64,000 bases of DNA from JACZYA01 sp965247455 (GCA_965247455.1 CBDFHE010000017.1:434001-498000); one strand, 5' to 3'; shown: positions 16,905 to 27,202, numbered from the stretch's first letter. Numbers and translations: made by a program. The notes: a model not told the origin generated them from the letters alone.

Positions 16905-18506
16905 CTAATCTGAACCAGGCTGGGCCGTTGGTTGCAGCAGACCCCGTTCGATGGCCGCCTGGCGCACCGGCCCCCACCAACCCAGGGGGCGTGCCATCAC
17001 GTAGTACTTCACCAGGTGATCCATGTCGTCGGGTGGCGTCAGGTAGGTGACAGGCAGGAAAATCACCGTGCCCAGAGCCATCAGCGCCCAAAACTGGAGA
17101 TAATCCGGCATCTCAGGGATCAACCCATAATGGGGAAGAATCCAAACCACCAGCCAGCTCATGCCCAGATTGGCTATCCAAGAAGCCAAATAGCCCCAGG
17201 CGTTGAAACGCCACCAAACCACTTGCAGGATATTGGGCAGCCAGACGCCGGCCATCATGATCCAGAGCGCAAAGATGAGCCAACTGGTAATATCTTCCAT
17301 CATCAGGCCGTAGATGAACGACCCCAGCAACAACAAGAAGGTGGAGAAGCGGCCCACCCAAACCAATGTCGCCTCCGACGCCTGCGGATTCACATAGTGA
17401 TGGTAGAGGTCGCGGGTGGCATAGACGGCGCCCAGGTTCAAATGGGTGGAGATGGTGGAGAGATGAATCGCCAGGATGGCGGCAAAAAAACAGCCCACCA
17501 TCCCGATGGGCAGGTACTCAAACCCCAGTCGGTACCACCCCATCTCGTACTCGGCAGACGACTTAATGTTGGGGTAGAGAACGTAGAATCCCAGAATGGC
17601 CACCGCCCAGAGGGAGTTCCGCAGCAGCACCAGAATGGTTCCAGCCCAGATGCTGTAGCTGGCATCCCGCACGGTCTTGGCGGATTGGATGCGCTGGGCT
17701 TCGGGATACCAGTCAATTGAAGTTCCCATGCCCACGCCGCCCACGATGGCGATGACCATCATGGTGATGAACCACGCCACCGGGAAATCCCCGCTGAAGA
17801 GGCCCGTAAAGGCAAAAGGATTGAGCCGCCACGACTCTCCCATGGCATCTAACCGGCTCACAATCCCGCTCGGCCCCCCGGCGGCAGCGATGCCCCAGAG
17901 AGAAGTGATCACAATGACGGCCAGCGCAATCACGCCCTGCTGGAAGTCGGCCATGACCACGCCCCAGTAGCCTGCCGCCAGGACGTAGATGGCGCAGACG
18001 GAAGAGAAAACAATCAGCCCCACCCATTCCGGCCAGTTGAAGAAGACATTGCAGATCTTCCCCATCGCGATGCCGACCCAGCCCAGCACGAACATGTTCA
18101 TGAACACGCTCCAGCCCGCCATCCAACCGCGCAGCAGCTCGCTGCCCAGCCCGCTGAAGCGCAGGCTTTGCCATTCCGCCTGGGTGTAGGCCAGGGAGCG
18201 GCGAAAGATGCGGGTGGAGACAAAAGCGCTGATGGCGCACCAAGCGGAGAAAAAGGCGTACCAAATGCCGCGCAGGCCATGCTGGTAGACAATGCCGGTG
18301 ATCCACATGGGCGTGTCGGTGGCGGTGTGGGTGGCATAGACGGAAGAGGCGGGCAGCCACCACGGCAGCCCTCGTCCAGCCAGGAAGAAGTCGGCTTGGG
18401 AGCGCTTGCCCAGGCGATAGAACAACACTCCAGAAGCGACCATCAGGCCCAGGAAAGCCAGCAGCCAAAACCAGTCGAGCGGCGAGAGTTTGACCAAAGG
18501 TGTCAT
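16905..18506 (-). CDS. Sodium:solute symporter (SSS family)
   Basis: About 13 hydrophobic segments and the SSS signature regions are present: SPLDWFWLLAFLGLMVASGVLFYRLGKRSQADFFLAGR, then WWLPASSVYATHTATDTPMWITG and GCFFAAILAIHLSTISTHLNLGAVYATRDLYHHYV. Related proteins carry sugars, inositol or organic acids with Na+. The frame is open to a GTG at 18545, but the family usually starts a few residues before the SPLDWFW helix, so ATG 18506 is chosen; ribosome-binding evidence is weak for both. It heads an operon with three small membrane proteins and diverges from the GH92 gene. The 409-base divergent gap holds no other gene. Confidence 0.9.
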   Translation of the reverse strand: MTPLVKLSPLDWFWLLAFLGLMVASGVLFYRLGKRSQADFFLAGRGLPWWLPASSVYATHTATDTPMWITGIVYQHGLRGIWYAFFSAWCAISAFVSTRIFRRSLAYTQAEWQSLRFSGLGSELLRGWMAGWSVFMNMFVLGWVGIAMGKICNVFFNWPEWVGLIVFSSVCAIYVLAAGYWGVVMADFQQGVIALAVIVITSLWGIAAAGGPSGIVSRLDAMGESWRLNPFAFTGLFSGDFPVAWFITMMVIAIVGGVGMGTSIDWYPEAQRIQSAKTVRDASYSIWAGTILVLLRNSLWAVAILGFYVLYPNIKSSAEYEMGWYRLGFEYLPIGMVGCFFAAILAIHLSTISTHLNLGAVYATRDLYHHYVNPQASEATLVWVGRFSTFLLLLGSFIYGLMMEDITSWLIFALWIMMAGVWLPNILQVVWWRFNAWGYLASWIANLGMSWLVVWILPHYGLIPEMPDYLQFWALMALGTVIFLPVTYLTPPDDMDHLVKYYVMARPLGWWGPVRQAAIERGLLQPTAQPGSD

Positions 18507-18915
18507 CCCGCTGGTGACAATGCCCGTTTCTGCACTCAAAGGCACACCTGGGCGGCGTCGATACCGAACCTACCCCCGCCATGGTACAGGAAACACTGCC
18601 AACGAAAAATACCCGTTTGCCCTTGGGGGTACACCCACGGCGGCAGGCAAAGCGACCCAAAATGCGCCCGCTCCATAAATGTGCGCAATGAACTTCCCCG
18701 GTGTCCTGTCCGACGGGTCAGATGCTTTTCTCCCTTGACTTTACCGGGAAGGAAAAGCGAGGCTTACACGGGTCAAGAGAGGAAAAGCCGTTTCGGAGGG
18801 TTGGGTTTCTTTGGAGTCAGATGAGAGAATGTGTTGGCGGCTGGAAAAGAGGACTATGCGGAGAGACCTGCGTCCCTCAGCGGAGCCGCAGCATGTTGGG
18901 AAGAAGGAGTCTCGC

Positions 18916-21153
18916 ATGAAAGAGCGTAGGGTACTGGCCTGTCGATTAGCGGTTGTTTTTCTTTTAGCGATTCCGCTGGGGGGTAGTGAGTCGGCGGGAT
19001 CACGGCCGCTTATTGCTTCTGTGAACCCGTTCATCGGCACGCACAAGGGCGGCAACATTGTCCCCGGGGCGGGAGTCCCTTTCGGTTTTGTCAGCCTCAG
19101 TCCTGACACGACCAAGCCCAGGACCTCCGGCTACAGATCAACCGAGGAAATTCTCGGATTCAGCCATACGCATGTCAGCGGTACGGGCGGCGCCAGCAAG
19201 TACGGTAACTTTCTCACCACCCCGATTGTAGGCGAATTGCGAACCACCGATCTCGGCTCGCCCAAGGCGGAGGAAACGGCTTCGCCCGGCTACTACAGCG
19301 TTATGCTGGCCCGCCATAGTGTCCAAGCTGAATTGACCGCCACCCGCCTCGCCGGGATGCATCGCTACACCTTTCCGCCCTCGAAGCAGGCTCACATACT
19401 GATCGATGTGAGTTCCGTGGTTCGTCCGGGGCGGCGTGAAAGACCGTGGAGCCAGAAGCCGCTGGATTGCACGGTGCGCGTCGTTGCTCCCAATCGCATG
19501 GAAGGCACCGGGCGTTTCACCGGCGGGTGGAATCCCGCGCCCTACACCCTGCACTTCGCCGCTGAATTCGACCGACCGTTCACCGCCGCCGGTACCTGGA
19601 AGGGGGAGAAGTTCCAGCAGGGGGCGACGTCTGCCCAGGGAGAACGCGTGGGCGCCTTTGCCACCTTCGACACCCGGCGCGATCGGGTTGTGCGCCTGAA
19701 GGTCGGCGTCTCCTTCGTAAGCGTCGCAAAGGCGCGCGCCAATCTCGAACGGGAGATTCCGGATTGGGACTTTGATGCCGTGCGACGTCAGGCGGAGGCA
19801 GCGTGGGAACAAGTGCTCGGAAAGTTGGTGGTGGAAGGCGGGACTGAAGCACAGCGCAGAATCTTCTACACCGCCCTCTATCATTCCCACTTCATGCCGC
19901 ACGACCTGACGGGAGAGAACGTCTGGTGGGAGTCGGACGAGCCGCACTACGAGGACTACTACTGCCTCTGGGACACCTTCCGCACGCTCCACCCCTTGCT
20001 CACGCTGATTCAGCCTGAACGCCAGCGGGACATGGTGCGGTCACTCATCGACACCTACGTGCACACCGGGTGGATGCCCGACGCGCGCATCGCCGGTGCC
20101 AACGGCATGACCCAGGGGGGCTCAAACAGCGATGTCCTGATTGCCGATGCGCTGGCCAAAGGCCTGACCGGCATCGACTACCAAAAAGCGTTTGAGGCGA
20201 TGGTGAAGAATGCCGAGGTTGACTCCCCGCGGCACCTGCACGAAGGGCGCGAAGTGGCTGAGTACAAGCGGCTGGGCTACCTGAGCCTCAAGCACGCCCG
20301 CTCGGTCTCGCGCACCATGGAGTATGCCTACAACGACTTCTGCCTTGCGCAGGTGGCGAAGGCCCTGGGTCGGCTGGAGGAATATCGCAAATACCTGGAA
20401 CGATCCAAGAACTGGATGAATTTGTGGGACCCAGAGATTCGCTCCGTCCGGCCCCGCTACCCCGATGGCCGCTGGTTGGAGCCTTTCTCGCGCACGCACG
20501 GCTATCCCGATAAGCAGTACAGTTACTGGGAGGCGCCCTTCTACGAAGGAAACGGCTGGCAGTATTCCACCTACGTCCCGCACGATGTGCGGACTCTGAT
20601 TCTCCTGCTGGGTGGCGAGCGCGGCTTCCTGCAATGGCTCGACCAGTTCTTCGATCAGGGAATCTACAATCAGGGGAACGAGCCCGACATCCTCGCGCCC
20701 TACTTGTATATCCACGCCGGACGGCCTGACCGCACCGCCGAGCGCGTGCGGCACCTGCTGGCCACCGAGTACGGCACCGGACGTGACGGCCTTCCCGGAA
20801 ACGACGACGCGGGCGCCATGTCTTCGTGGTATGTGTGGGGCGCAATCGGACTCTACCCCAATGCCGGGCAGCCCTACTATTACATTGGCAGTCCACTGTT
20901 CCGCCGCATACGCATAGACTTGGGGGGAGGTAAGGCTTTCATCATAGAAGCCCCCGAGACGTCAGAGACCAACAAATACGTTCAGGCGGCACGGCTCAAC
21001 GGCCAACCTTTGCGCCGCGCTTGGTTGCTGCATGCGGAGATCACACGCGGTGGCCGCTTGGAGTTGCAGATGGGCTCCAAGCCTTCCACCTGGGGGCACT
21101 ATATGGCCCACAATCACATACCTGGACCGGAAAATCTGCCCACTTGGCCATGA
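18916..21153 (+). CDS. GH92 family alpha-mannosidase
   Basis: The ATG at 18916 has AAGGAG upstream and begins a signal peptide (LACRLAVVFLLAIPLGGSESAGS). The protein matches GH92 along its length (745 residues): VNPFIGTHKGGNIVPGAGVPFG at the N-terminus, SGTGGASKYGNF, YHSHFMPHD, and the C-terminal catalytic stretch GNDDAGAMSSWYVWGAIGLYP. GH92 enzymes are calcium-dependent exo-alpha-mannosidases acting on glycan or mannan side chains outside the cytoplasm. The convergent neighbours (GH4 and a PfkB kinase) and the divergent symporter suggest a glycan-use locus. The frame upstream to 18811 is not needed. Confidence 0.93.
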   Translation: MKERRVLACRLAVVFLLAIPLGGSESAGSRPLIASVNPFIGTHKGGNIVPGAGVPFGFVSLSPDTTKPRTSGYRSTEEILGFSHTHVSGTGGASKYGNFLTTPIVGELRTTDLGSPKAEETASPGYYSVMLARHSVQAELTATRLAGMHRYTFPPSKQAHILIDVSSVVRPGRRERPWSQKPLDCTVRVVAPNRMEGTGRFTGGWNPAPYTLHFAAEFDRPFTAAGTWKGEKFQQGATSAQGERVGAFATFDTRRDRVVRLKVGVSFVSVAKARANLEREIPDWDFDAVRRQAEAAWEQVLGKLVVEGGTEAQRRIFYTALYHSHFMPHDLTGENVWWESDEPHYEDYYCLWDTFRTLHPLLTLIQPERQRDMVRSLIDTYVHTGWMPDARIAGANGMTQGGSNSDVLIADALAKGLTGIDYQKAFEAMVKNAEVDSPRHLHEGREVAEYKRLGYLSLKHARSVSRTMEYAYNDFCLAQVAKALGRLEEYRKYLERSKNWMNLWDPEIRSVRPRYPDGRWLEPFSRTHGYPDKQYSYWEAPFYEGNGWQYSTYVPHDVRTLILLLGGERGFLQWLDQFFDQGIYNQGNEPDILAPYLYIHAGRPDRTAERVRHLLATEYGTGRDGLPGNDDAGAMSSWYVWGAIGLYPNAGQPYYYIGSPLFRRIRIDLGGGKAFIIEAPETSETNKYVQAARLNGQPLRRAWLLHAEITRGGRLELQMGSKPSTWGHYMAHNHIPGPENLPTWP

Positions 21154-21218
21154 GTGACCATCCGGCTGGGATGAAGAGAGAAAGTAAGGAAACGCCAGCA
21201 CGCAGGAAATCAGAAGCT

Positions 21219-22586
21219 CTAGCGCAGATAGTCGAGCCAGGGGCGGTGGGCGGCCCGGTACTCTGCTGTCATCTTTTCCGCCAGCGACCGGTCGGCGACG
21301 AGCGGGTTGGCCGCCAGGGCTTCAGCAGCGCGCGCGGCTGAGCCTTCCACCGCCGCCTGCACCGTCAGCCGCTCGTACTCCTTCATCTGTAAGAACAGAG
21401 AGCGCACGGCGGCTGGCACCGCTCCCACCGCCAGCGGGTGCGCGCCGTTGCCGTCAATGACGCACGGCACCTCGACGGCGTCTTCGGCGGCCAACTCCTC
21501 GATCGAACCCTGGTTGGCCACATCCACCGGCATGACCGTAGGCTGGTTGGTGCGGATGGCGCGCATGACGTCCACGGCAATGCGCTCGTACCCGGCCGCC
21601 CGCTCGTAAAGTTCCCGCCGGGCTTTTTCCACTTCCTGCTCGCGGACGGCGGCGCCGGTTTCGAGGCGGAAGTAGGTGGCGTCGCGACGCGCCAAATAGT
21701 TTTCGTAGGCCGGCAGGATTTTCTCTGGATCGTCCCCGTTGCTTCCCAACTGCGCAAACAGTTCTTTTTCCTGCTCAGCCACCATCCTGCCTCTGGTGGT
21801 CGCCTGCGCGCGAATCTTCTCGACCGCCTCCCGGCTGCGGTAGTAGAAATACACATATTCGCTCGGCAACAGACCCAACTCTTGCAGGAAAGCCGGCTCG
21901 AACAGCGGCACGTGATAGAAGCGCGCCAGTCGCTCCGGCTGCGCGAAGGCCGGAGCCAGCAGGTCCCTTCCGTTCACCAGCACGCGCCGCACCCAACCCA
22001 GGTGGTTCAAGCCGAAGTAATCGAAGAATGCCTCGCGGCTCTCCACCTGTAACTCCTTGGCCACTGATTCGAACAGCTCCCGGGGCGTGTCGCATACGCC
22101 GATGACGCGTTGGCCGCCGCACCCAACCACCGCTTGCAGAACAATGCCGACGGGGTTGGTGAAATTCAGCAGCCATGCTTGCGGCGCAACCTGCTCCATT
22201 GCGCGCACGTAGTCCAGCACGGGTGGAATCGTCCGTAGCGCCATCGCCCAACCGCCCGGACCCACCGTCTCCTGCCCCAAGACCCCGTGGGACAAAGCAA
22301 TGGTCTCATCCGCGATGCGGCTGGCTGCGCCCCCCACTCGAATGCTGCAAATAACGAACTCGGCTCCTTCCAGCGCCTCTTCCACCGTGCGGGCAGAATG
22401 GATCCGGAGCGGAATCTGGTAGCGCCGGGTCAACGCCCGGCACAGGCGCTCGATGGCGGGCCCGCGCTCATCGTTCACATCCCACAGCGCCACCTCCTCG
22501 GTGCGCAACTCTTGGTGGAAGCGCAACAACCCCAGCACCAGCAGCGGCACGCGCGTGCCGGCACCGCCCAGAACGGCCACTTTCAT
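21219..22586 (-). CDS. GH4 family glycosidase (NAD-dependent, 6-phospho-beta-glucosidase-like)
   Basis: A 455-residue protein starting MKVAVLGGAGTRVP, the NAD-binding loop of GH4. Further family features are FVICSIRVGGAASRIADE, LNFTNPVGIV, GVCDTPRELFE (metal/cofactor cysteine) and FGLNHLGWV. GH4 hydrolases use NAD+ and Mn2+ in an oxidation-elimination-reduction mechanism on (phospho)glycosides in the cytoplasm. Its ATG overlaps the stop of the upstream PfkB kinase by four bases (ATGA), so the two are translationally coupled. This pairing suggests that the kinase phosphorylates the sugar that GH4 cleaves or releases. The frame beyond 22586 is an artefact. Confidence 0.9.
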   Translation of the reverse strand: MKVAVLGGAGTRVPLLVLGLLRFHQELRTEEVALWDVNDERGPAIERLCRALTRRYQIPLRIHSARTVEEALEGAEFVICSIRVGGAASRIADETIALSHGVLGQETVGPGGWAMALRTIPPVLDYVRAMEQVAPQAWLLNFTNPVGIVLQAVVGCGGQRVIGVCDTPRELFESVAKELQVESREAFFDYFGLNHLGWVRRVLVNGRDLLAPAFAQPERLARFYHVPLFEPAFLQELGLLPSEYVYFYYRSREAVEKIRAQATTRGRMVAEQEKELFAQLGSNGDDPEKILPAYENYLARRDATYFRLETGAAVREQEVEKARRELYERAAGYERIAVDVMRAIRTNQPTVMPVDVANQGSIEELAAEDAVEVPCVIDGNGAHPLAVGAVPAAVRSLFLQMKEYERLTVQAAVEGSAARAAEALAANPLVADRSLAEKMTAEYRAAHRPWLDYLR

Positions 22587-23509
22587 CGAAGTCTCCTCAA
22601 ATGGCGGGCCAGTTCCGCGCGCGTGGGTGTGCCGGCGCTCCCGCCCGGAACTCGGGTGGAAAGCGCGCCGCAAATGTTTCCCGCGCGCAAACAAGCGGCC
22701 AAGTCAGCTCCCTGGAGCCAAGCGTGCAGGAAGCCGCCGTTAAATGCATCACCGGCGCCGGTGGTTTCGATGGCCCGCACCTTCAGGCCGCGGGCCCGTC
22801 GCCGGCGGCCGTCCGGCCCAATGGCCACCGCTCCCCTGGCTCCGAGCTTGATGACAACACACTGGCCGGGCTGAGCCAGGCGGCCCAGGGCTGCTGCCGG
22901 GGTTGACCGACCCGAATACCGCAGCGCTTCGTCCTGGTTGAAGAAGACAACATCCAGCAAAGCGTTCAAGCGACGAAAGCCCAGCTGCCGCGCCGTTTCC
23001 GGGTTCCAGCCCAGGTCCCAAGAGGTGGTGACGCCGCGGCTCCGCAACCATGCTGCCAGCCGGGAGAACGGTTCCCAGCGTCGCGGCGACAATGCGAAGT
23101 GCACATGCCGCGCCCGGCCCAGCCGCTTGCGCACCGAGGGCGAGAGCAAGTAACGTTCCACGAGAAGGTTGGCACCGAGATAAGTCAGGAAGTAGCGGTC
23201 GCGCCGCAACGAAACCGCGACCGTCAGGCCCCCCCTGGTACTCTTTTCCTCCTTCAGGTATTTCGTACCGACCCCCGCCCGTCTCAGCTCGGCACGCGCA
23301 AACCAATCAAGCGCGCTGTCGCCGATGACACTGACGAGATCAACTTTGCGACCCAGCCGGGCGGCTGTCAACGCCGTGGTCACCGCGCCGCCTCCCAGCG
23401 CCAGGCCGAAGTTTTCCGTCTTCAATTCCTCGCCCAAACGGGGCAGGCGCGGGAGATGATGGAAAATCAGATCGAAGTAGAACTCCCCGGCTGTGACTAG
23501 GTCGGTCAA
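22583..23509 (-). CDS. PfkB family carbohydrate kinase
   Basis: The 308-residue product has the ribokinase fold signatures: LGGGAVTTALTAARLGRKVDLVSVIGDSALDWFA near the N-terminus and the C-terminal ATP/anion-hole motif ETTGAGDAFNGGFLHAWL with the catalytic aspartate. It phosphorylates a sugar or nucleoside; the exact substrate is not predictable. It is the first gene of a two-gene unit with GH4 (ATGA overlap), and lies 11 bases downstream of the TPR gene, so a longer operon from 25266 is possible. Confidence 0.92.
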   Translation of the reverse strand: MTDLVTAGEFYFDLIFHHLPRLPRLGEELKTENFGLALGGGAVTTALTAARLGRKVDLVSVIGDSALDWFARAELRRAGVGTKYLKEEKSTRGGLTVAVSLRRDRYFLTYLGANLLVERYLLSPSVRKRLGRARHVHFALSPRRWEPFSRLAAWLRSRGVTTSWDLGWNPETARQLGFRRLNALLDVVFFNQDEALRYSGRSTPAAALGRLAQPGQCVVIKLGARGAVAIGPDGRRRRARGLKVRAIETTGAGDAFNGGFLHAWLQGADLAACLRAGNICGALSTRVPGGSAGTPTRAELARHLRRLR

Positions 23510-23520
23510 TCTTTCTCCTG

Positions 23521-25266
23521 CTACGGCTTCAGGCTGTAGATGAACTTAGTCCTTTGGCTTTCGCGGCGCTCGAGCTCAGCATCCTGCCGCTCCTTCAACT
23601 TCCGATAGCGCGCCAGCGTGGCTTTGGCTTGGGCAGAGTTTCCCACCCGTTGATATGCCAGCGCCAGGCGGTAGTGGGCCTCAACAAAGTCCGGCTTGAC
23701 CCGCACGGCTGCTTCCAGCGCAGGAACCGCCTCGCGCCACTGCCGTTGCTCGAAGAGAAGAACTCCCAATTGGTAGTGGGCTTCCGAGAGATCCGGCTGT
23801 AACGCGACGGCGCGCTGAAACAGCCGCGTTGCTTCCGCCAACTCTTCTTCGCTCGGTCGCCGGTCAGGAACCTGTGCAAGGCTCAAGCCGTAATAGTAGT
23901 TTGTCCAGGGGTCGTCAGGATGCCGTTGCTGAAACCGGCGCAGCCGCCGTTGCACGGCGTCGGTGTAGCCGCTGGTCCGCGCGAAAGCATCGACCAGAAG
24001 GCTGTTAGCCATTGCGTTGTCCGAGGCCGCCTCGGGAGCTTGCAACAGGGTCTGGACGGTCAGGTCGAACTCTCCCTGGGAGAAGTAGGCAGCGGCCAAC
24101 CCCAACAGAAGCCGCTCCGATTGGGGATGCAACTGCACGCCTTTTTGAAATACGGCGGCGGCGGCATCCCAGCTCCAGTGAACCAAAAACTCGTAGCCCA
24201 GATCATAGAGATTGCGCTCGGAGGGATCCATCTCGGCGGCCCGCTGGAAGTGCTGCACCGCTTCGACGTAGCTTCCCAACTCCTCGTTCACTCCCCCCAG
24301 CAAGTGGTGAAGATCGGTGGTCTCCCATTTTTGCAAGGCTTTTTGTGCGGCGGTGCGGGCCTTCTCCCCCTGGCCGGCTCCCTGGTAGGCCACCGCCAGG
24401 GCATAAGCCACCGGGTAGGAGTCAGGATTGTTCTCAAAAGCGCGCTCGAACACCGGAACGGCCTCGGCGTGCAGGCCGAGCCCGAAAAACATCTGTCCTA
24501 GAGTCTCGTAGGTTTCGGGGGAAGGCGGCAGTTGGCGGATCGCCCGATCGAAAGCGCTTTTTGCTTCCGCCTCGTGCCCGAGCGCTGCGTGATTCAGCCC
24601 CAGCAGGAGCAGAACTTCAGCCTGTTCCCGCGCCTGCGGCTCCAGCACCGCCAGCAGTTTGCCGGCTTCCTCGTGACGGCGCAGGAAGAAGTAGCATAGG
24701 GCCAGTTTGTAGGCGTTCTCAGCCATGCCGGGCTGGCTCTGGTAGGCGCGTTGCAGGTGGGGCAGCGCGTCCTCAAACTGCTGCTGGGACAAATAGAGCG
24801 AGCCCAAATTGAAATGGGCGTTGGCGTTGTCGGGCTCAAGTGAGAGCGCCTGCTGAAACTCGCGCTCGGCTGCGGGCGAGTTTCCGAGCCGAAGGTAGTG
24901 GGCACCCAGATTCTGCCGCGCCCGCGCCGAGTCAGGCCTCAGTTTGACCACCTTCTCGAAGTGCGGAGTGGCGGCCTGGGGCCTTCCTTGAGCGGCCAGC
25001 ACGATGGCCAGAGCTTCCTGCAGGTCAACGTCCTCCGGAAACTGGCGCACAAGCTGGCTCAGCAATGGTTCGGCTGCCGCATAGTGCTGTGCGCGTATGT
25101 GTTCGATGGCCTGCTGAAACTGGTCGGTCGCCTGCGGCGGCAACTGCTGGGACTGTGCCGGGAACAGTTGTCCTGCCAAGGCCAGCAGCAAGGTCACACC
25201 AACTCCTGGGACCACCCGCAGGCGGACGATAGGAAAGCGAGTTCTGCTTTGGGTTGGTCTCAGCAC
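23521..25266 (-). CDS. Secreted tetratricopeptide-repeat protein
   Basis: A signal peptide (VVPGVGVTLLLALAGQLFPAQSQ) is followed by about a dozen TPR units over 540 residues, for example ARQNLGAHYLRLGNSPAAEREFQQALSLEPDNANAHFNLGSLYL and EAHYRLALAYQRVGNSAQAKATLARY. TPR solenoids mediate protein-protein contacts. The product is probably periplasmic. It diverges from a CRTAC1 gene, and pairs of TPR and CRTAC1 proteins are frequent in Acidobacteriota. No catalytic domain is visible. Confidence 0.88.
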   Translation of the reverse strand: MLRPTQSRTRFPIVRLRVVPGVGVTLLLALAGQLFPAQSQQLPPQATDQFQQAIEHIRAQHYAAAEPLLSQLVRQFPEDVDLQEALAIVLAAQGRPQAATPHFEKVVKLRPDSARARQNLGAHYLRLGNSPAAEREFQQALSLEPDNANAHFNLGSLYLSQQQFEDALPHLQRAYQSQPGMAENAYKLALCYFFLRRHEEAGKLLAVLEPQAREQAEVLLLLGLNHAALGHEAEAKSAFDRAIRQLPPSPETYETLGQMFFGLGLHAEAVPVFERAFENNPDSYPVAYALAVAYQGAGQGEKARTAAQKALQKWETTDLHHLLGGVNEELGSYVEAVQHFQRAAEMDPSERNLYDLGYEFLVHWSWDAAAAVFQKGVQLHPQSERLLLGLAAAYFSQGEFDLTVQTLLQAPEAASDNAMANSLLVDAFARTSGYTDAVQRRLRRFQQRHPDDPWTNYYYGLSLAQVPDRRPSEEELAEATRLFQRAVALQPDLSEAHYQLGVLLFEQRQWREAVPALEAAVRVKPDFVEAHYRLALAYQRVGNSAQAKATLARYRKLKERQDAELERRESQRTKFIYSLKP

Positions 25267-25438
25267 AAACCCCTCGCTCGGCGCTCCCCGATAACAGAGA
25301 AGACAGCCAGACTAGAACAAATCCTGCGGGTCTGCAATCCTTGACCGGAATAGGGCTAACCGCTTTGAGTGTTATCCTGCCAACTGCTGTCCTGCCTCTA
25401 TTGTAGGATCGAGAACTCGATGCTAGGGTAAGAAGTCC

Positions 25439-27202
25439 ATGCGCTTAACTTCCCTGCTACCCTGGGGGCCATCACTCGCGGTCTGTTTGCTGCTCTGTGC
25501 GCAGAACACCACTGACCAAGGTGGCTCCCTAGAGATCGCATTCAGGGATGGAACGGAAGCCAGCGGGCTGGGTGCCTTTACGCTGGTCAGCGGGTCGGCG
25601 GAGAAAAACTATCTCTTCGAAGGTATGAGCGGAGGGGTGTGCCTGCTCGACTACGACCGCGATGGTTTCCTGGATGTGTATTTCGTCAACGGTGGCACGG
25701 TTGAAAGCTTCAAGAGCGGTTCTCCCTCCGGGCTGCGCAACGCGCTCTTTCGAAATCAGGGCGACCGCACCTTCCGCGACGTCACCCAGGAAACCGGGGT
25801 GGCGGGCAATGGTAGCTGGGGATTCGGCTGCTCAGTGGCCGACTACGACAATGACGGTTGGCCTGACCTCTATACTACCAACTATGGTCCCAATGTCCTC
25901 TACCGCAACCTAGGCAACGGGCGGTTCGAAGACGTCACCCCCACCGCCGGAGTGAACGACCTGCGCTGGTCCACAGGCTCGGCCTGGGCGGACTACAACG
26001 GCGATGGTTGGCCCGACCTGTTCGTTGCCAACTACATTGAACTGGACCGCGCCAACTTGCCCGAGCCCGGCAGCAAGGAGTATGGCAGTATGTCCAGCGC
26101 CAGCGGATGCCAGTTTGACGGCCTGCCGGTGATGTGCGGACCCCTCGGGCTGCCCGGCGCCGGAGACACACTCTACCGCAACAACGGGGGTGGGACCTTC
26201 ACCGACGCCAGTGAGGAAGCCGGTGTCAGCGACCCGGACGAATACTACGGCCTGGGCGCGGTATGGTGCGACTTCGACGGCGATGGCCGCCCCGACCTCT
26301 ACGTCGCCAACGACTCCAAACCCAACTATCTCTACCGCAATCGCGGCGACGGAACTTTCGAGGAATTGGGGTTCCTGAGCGGGGCCGCGGTCAGTGGCCT
26401 GGGGCAGGAGCAAGGCGGGATGGGCGTGGCCTGCGGCGACTATGAGAACAGCGGTGCATTGGCGGTTTTCGTCACCAACTTTTCCGATGAGACCAACGCC
26501 CTCTATCGCAATGAAGGGGAGATGAATTTTCTGGATACCACCTTCCAGGCGGGCTTGGGGCCAGTGAGCTTGCCCTATGTGGGCTGGGGCACGTTCTTTT
26601 TTGACGCCGACAACGATGGCTGGCTTGATCTGTTCGTCGTCAACGGCCACGTGTATCCGCAGGTCGAAACACTCCCCGGCCCCAAGCGCTACCGGCAGCG
26701 CAGCCTGCTGTTTCGCAACCTCGGCAACAGACGGTTTCAGGAAGTGGCCGAGGAGGGACTGGGCGTGCCCGCGGCGGTGAGTCGCGGCGCCGTCTGGGGC
26801 GACCTCGACAACGACGGCGCTCTTGACATCATCATCACCAACCTGGGGGAACCGCCCACGCTGCTCTGGAATCGGGTTCGCCCGAAGCTGAATTTCCTCA
26901 CCCTAACAATGGTGGGAACGGAATCGAACCGAGATGCCCTGGGGACCCGCGTGCGGCTGCGGACTGGCTCGCAGTGGCAACTGCGCGAAGTGCGTCGCGG
27001 CGACAGCTATCTTTGCAGCCATGATCCCCGCCTGCACTTCGGGCTGGGGAAGGCCGCGCAGGTGGACGAACTTCAAGTCCGGTGGCCGAGCGGGGCCACG
27101 TCTGTTCTGCGCGATGTACCCGCCAACCAATTCATCACTCTGCGCGAGCCCACTCCTGAGCCTGCTGAAATTCCGGTGGCGCGCGCTCGCGAACAAAATT
27201 AG
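25439..27202 (+). CDS. CRTAC1-like secreted VCBS/FG-GAP and UnbV repeat protein
   Basis: A short signal peptide (LAVCLLLCAQN) leads into at least six calcium-binding repeats of the DxDxDGxxDL type: DYDRDGFLDVYF, DYDNDGWPDLYT, DYNGDGWPDLFV, DFDGDGRPDLYV, DADNDGWLDLFV and DLDNDGALDIII. These form an integrin-like beta propeller. The C-terminus is an ASPIC/UnbV domain (RVRLRTGSQWQLREVRRGDSYLCSHDPRLHFGLG). The family is extracellular or periplasmic and of unknown role. It is divergent to the TPR gene with 172 bases between. Confidence 0.92.
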   Translation: MRLTSLLPWGPSLAVCLLLCAQNTTDQGGSLEIAFRDGTEASGLGAFTLVSGSAEKNYLFEGMSGGVCLLDYDRDGFLDVYFVNGGTVESFKSGSPSGLRNALFRNQGDRTFRDVTQETGVAGNGSWGFGCSVADYDNDGWPDLYTTNYGPNVLYRNLGNGRFEDVTPTAGVNDLRWSTGSAWADYNGDGWPDLFVANYIELDRANLPEPGSKEYGSMSSASGCQFDGLPVMCGPLGLPGAGDTLYRNNGGGTFTDASEEAGVSDPDEYYGLGAVWCDFDGDGRPDLYVANDSKPNYLYRNRGDGTFEELGFLSGAAVSGLGQEQGGMGVACGDYENSGALAVFVTNFSDETNALYRNEGEMNFLDTTFQAGLGPVSLPYVGWGTFFFDADNDGWLDLFVVNGHVYPQVETLPGPKRYRQRSLLFRNLGNRRFQEVAEEGLGVPAAVSRGAVWGDLDNDGALDIIITNLGEPPTLLWNRVRPKLNFLTLTMVGTESNRDALGTRVRLRTGSQWQLREVRRGDSYLCSHDPRLHFGLGKAAQVDELQVRWPSGATSVLRDVPANQFITLREPTPEPAEIPVARAREQN

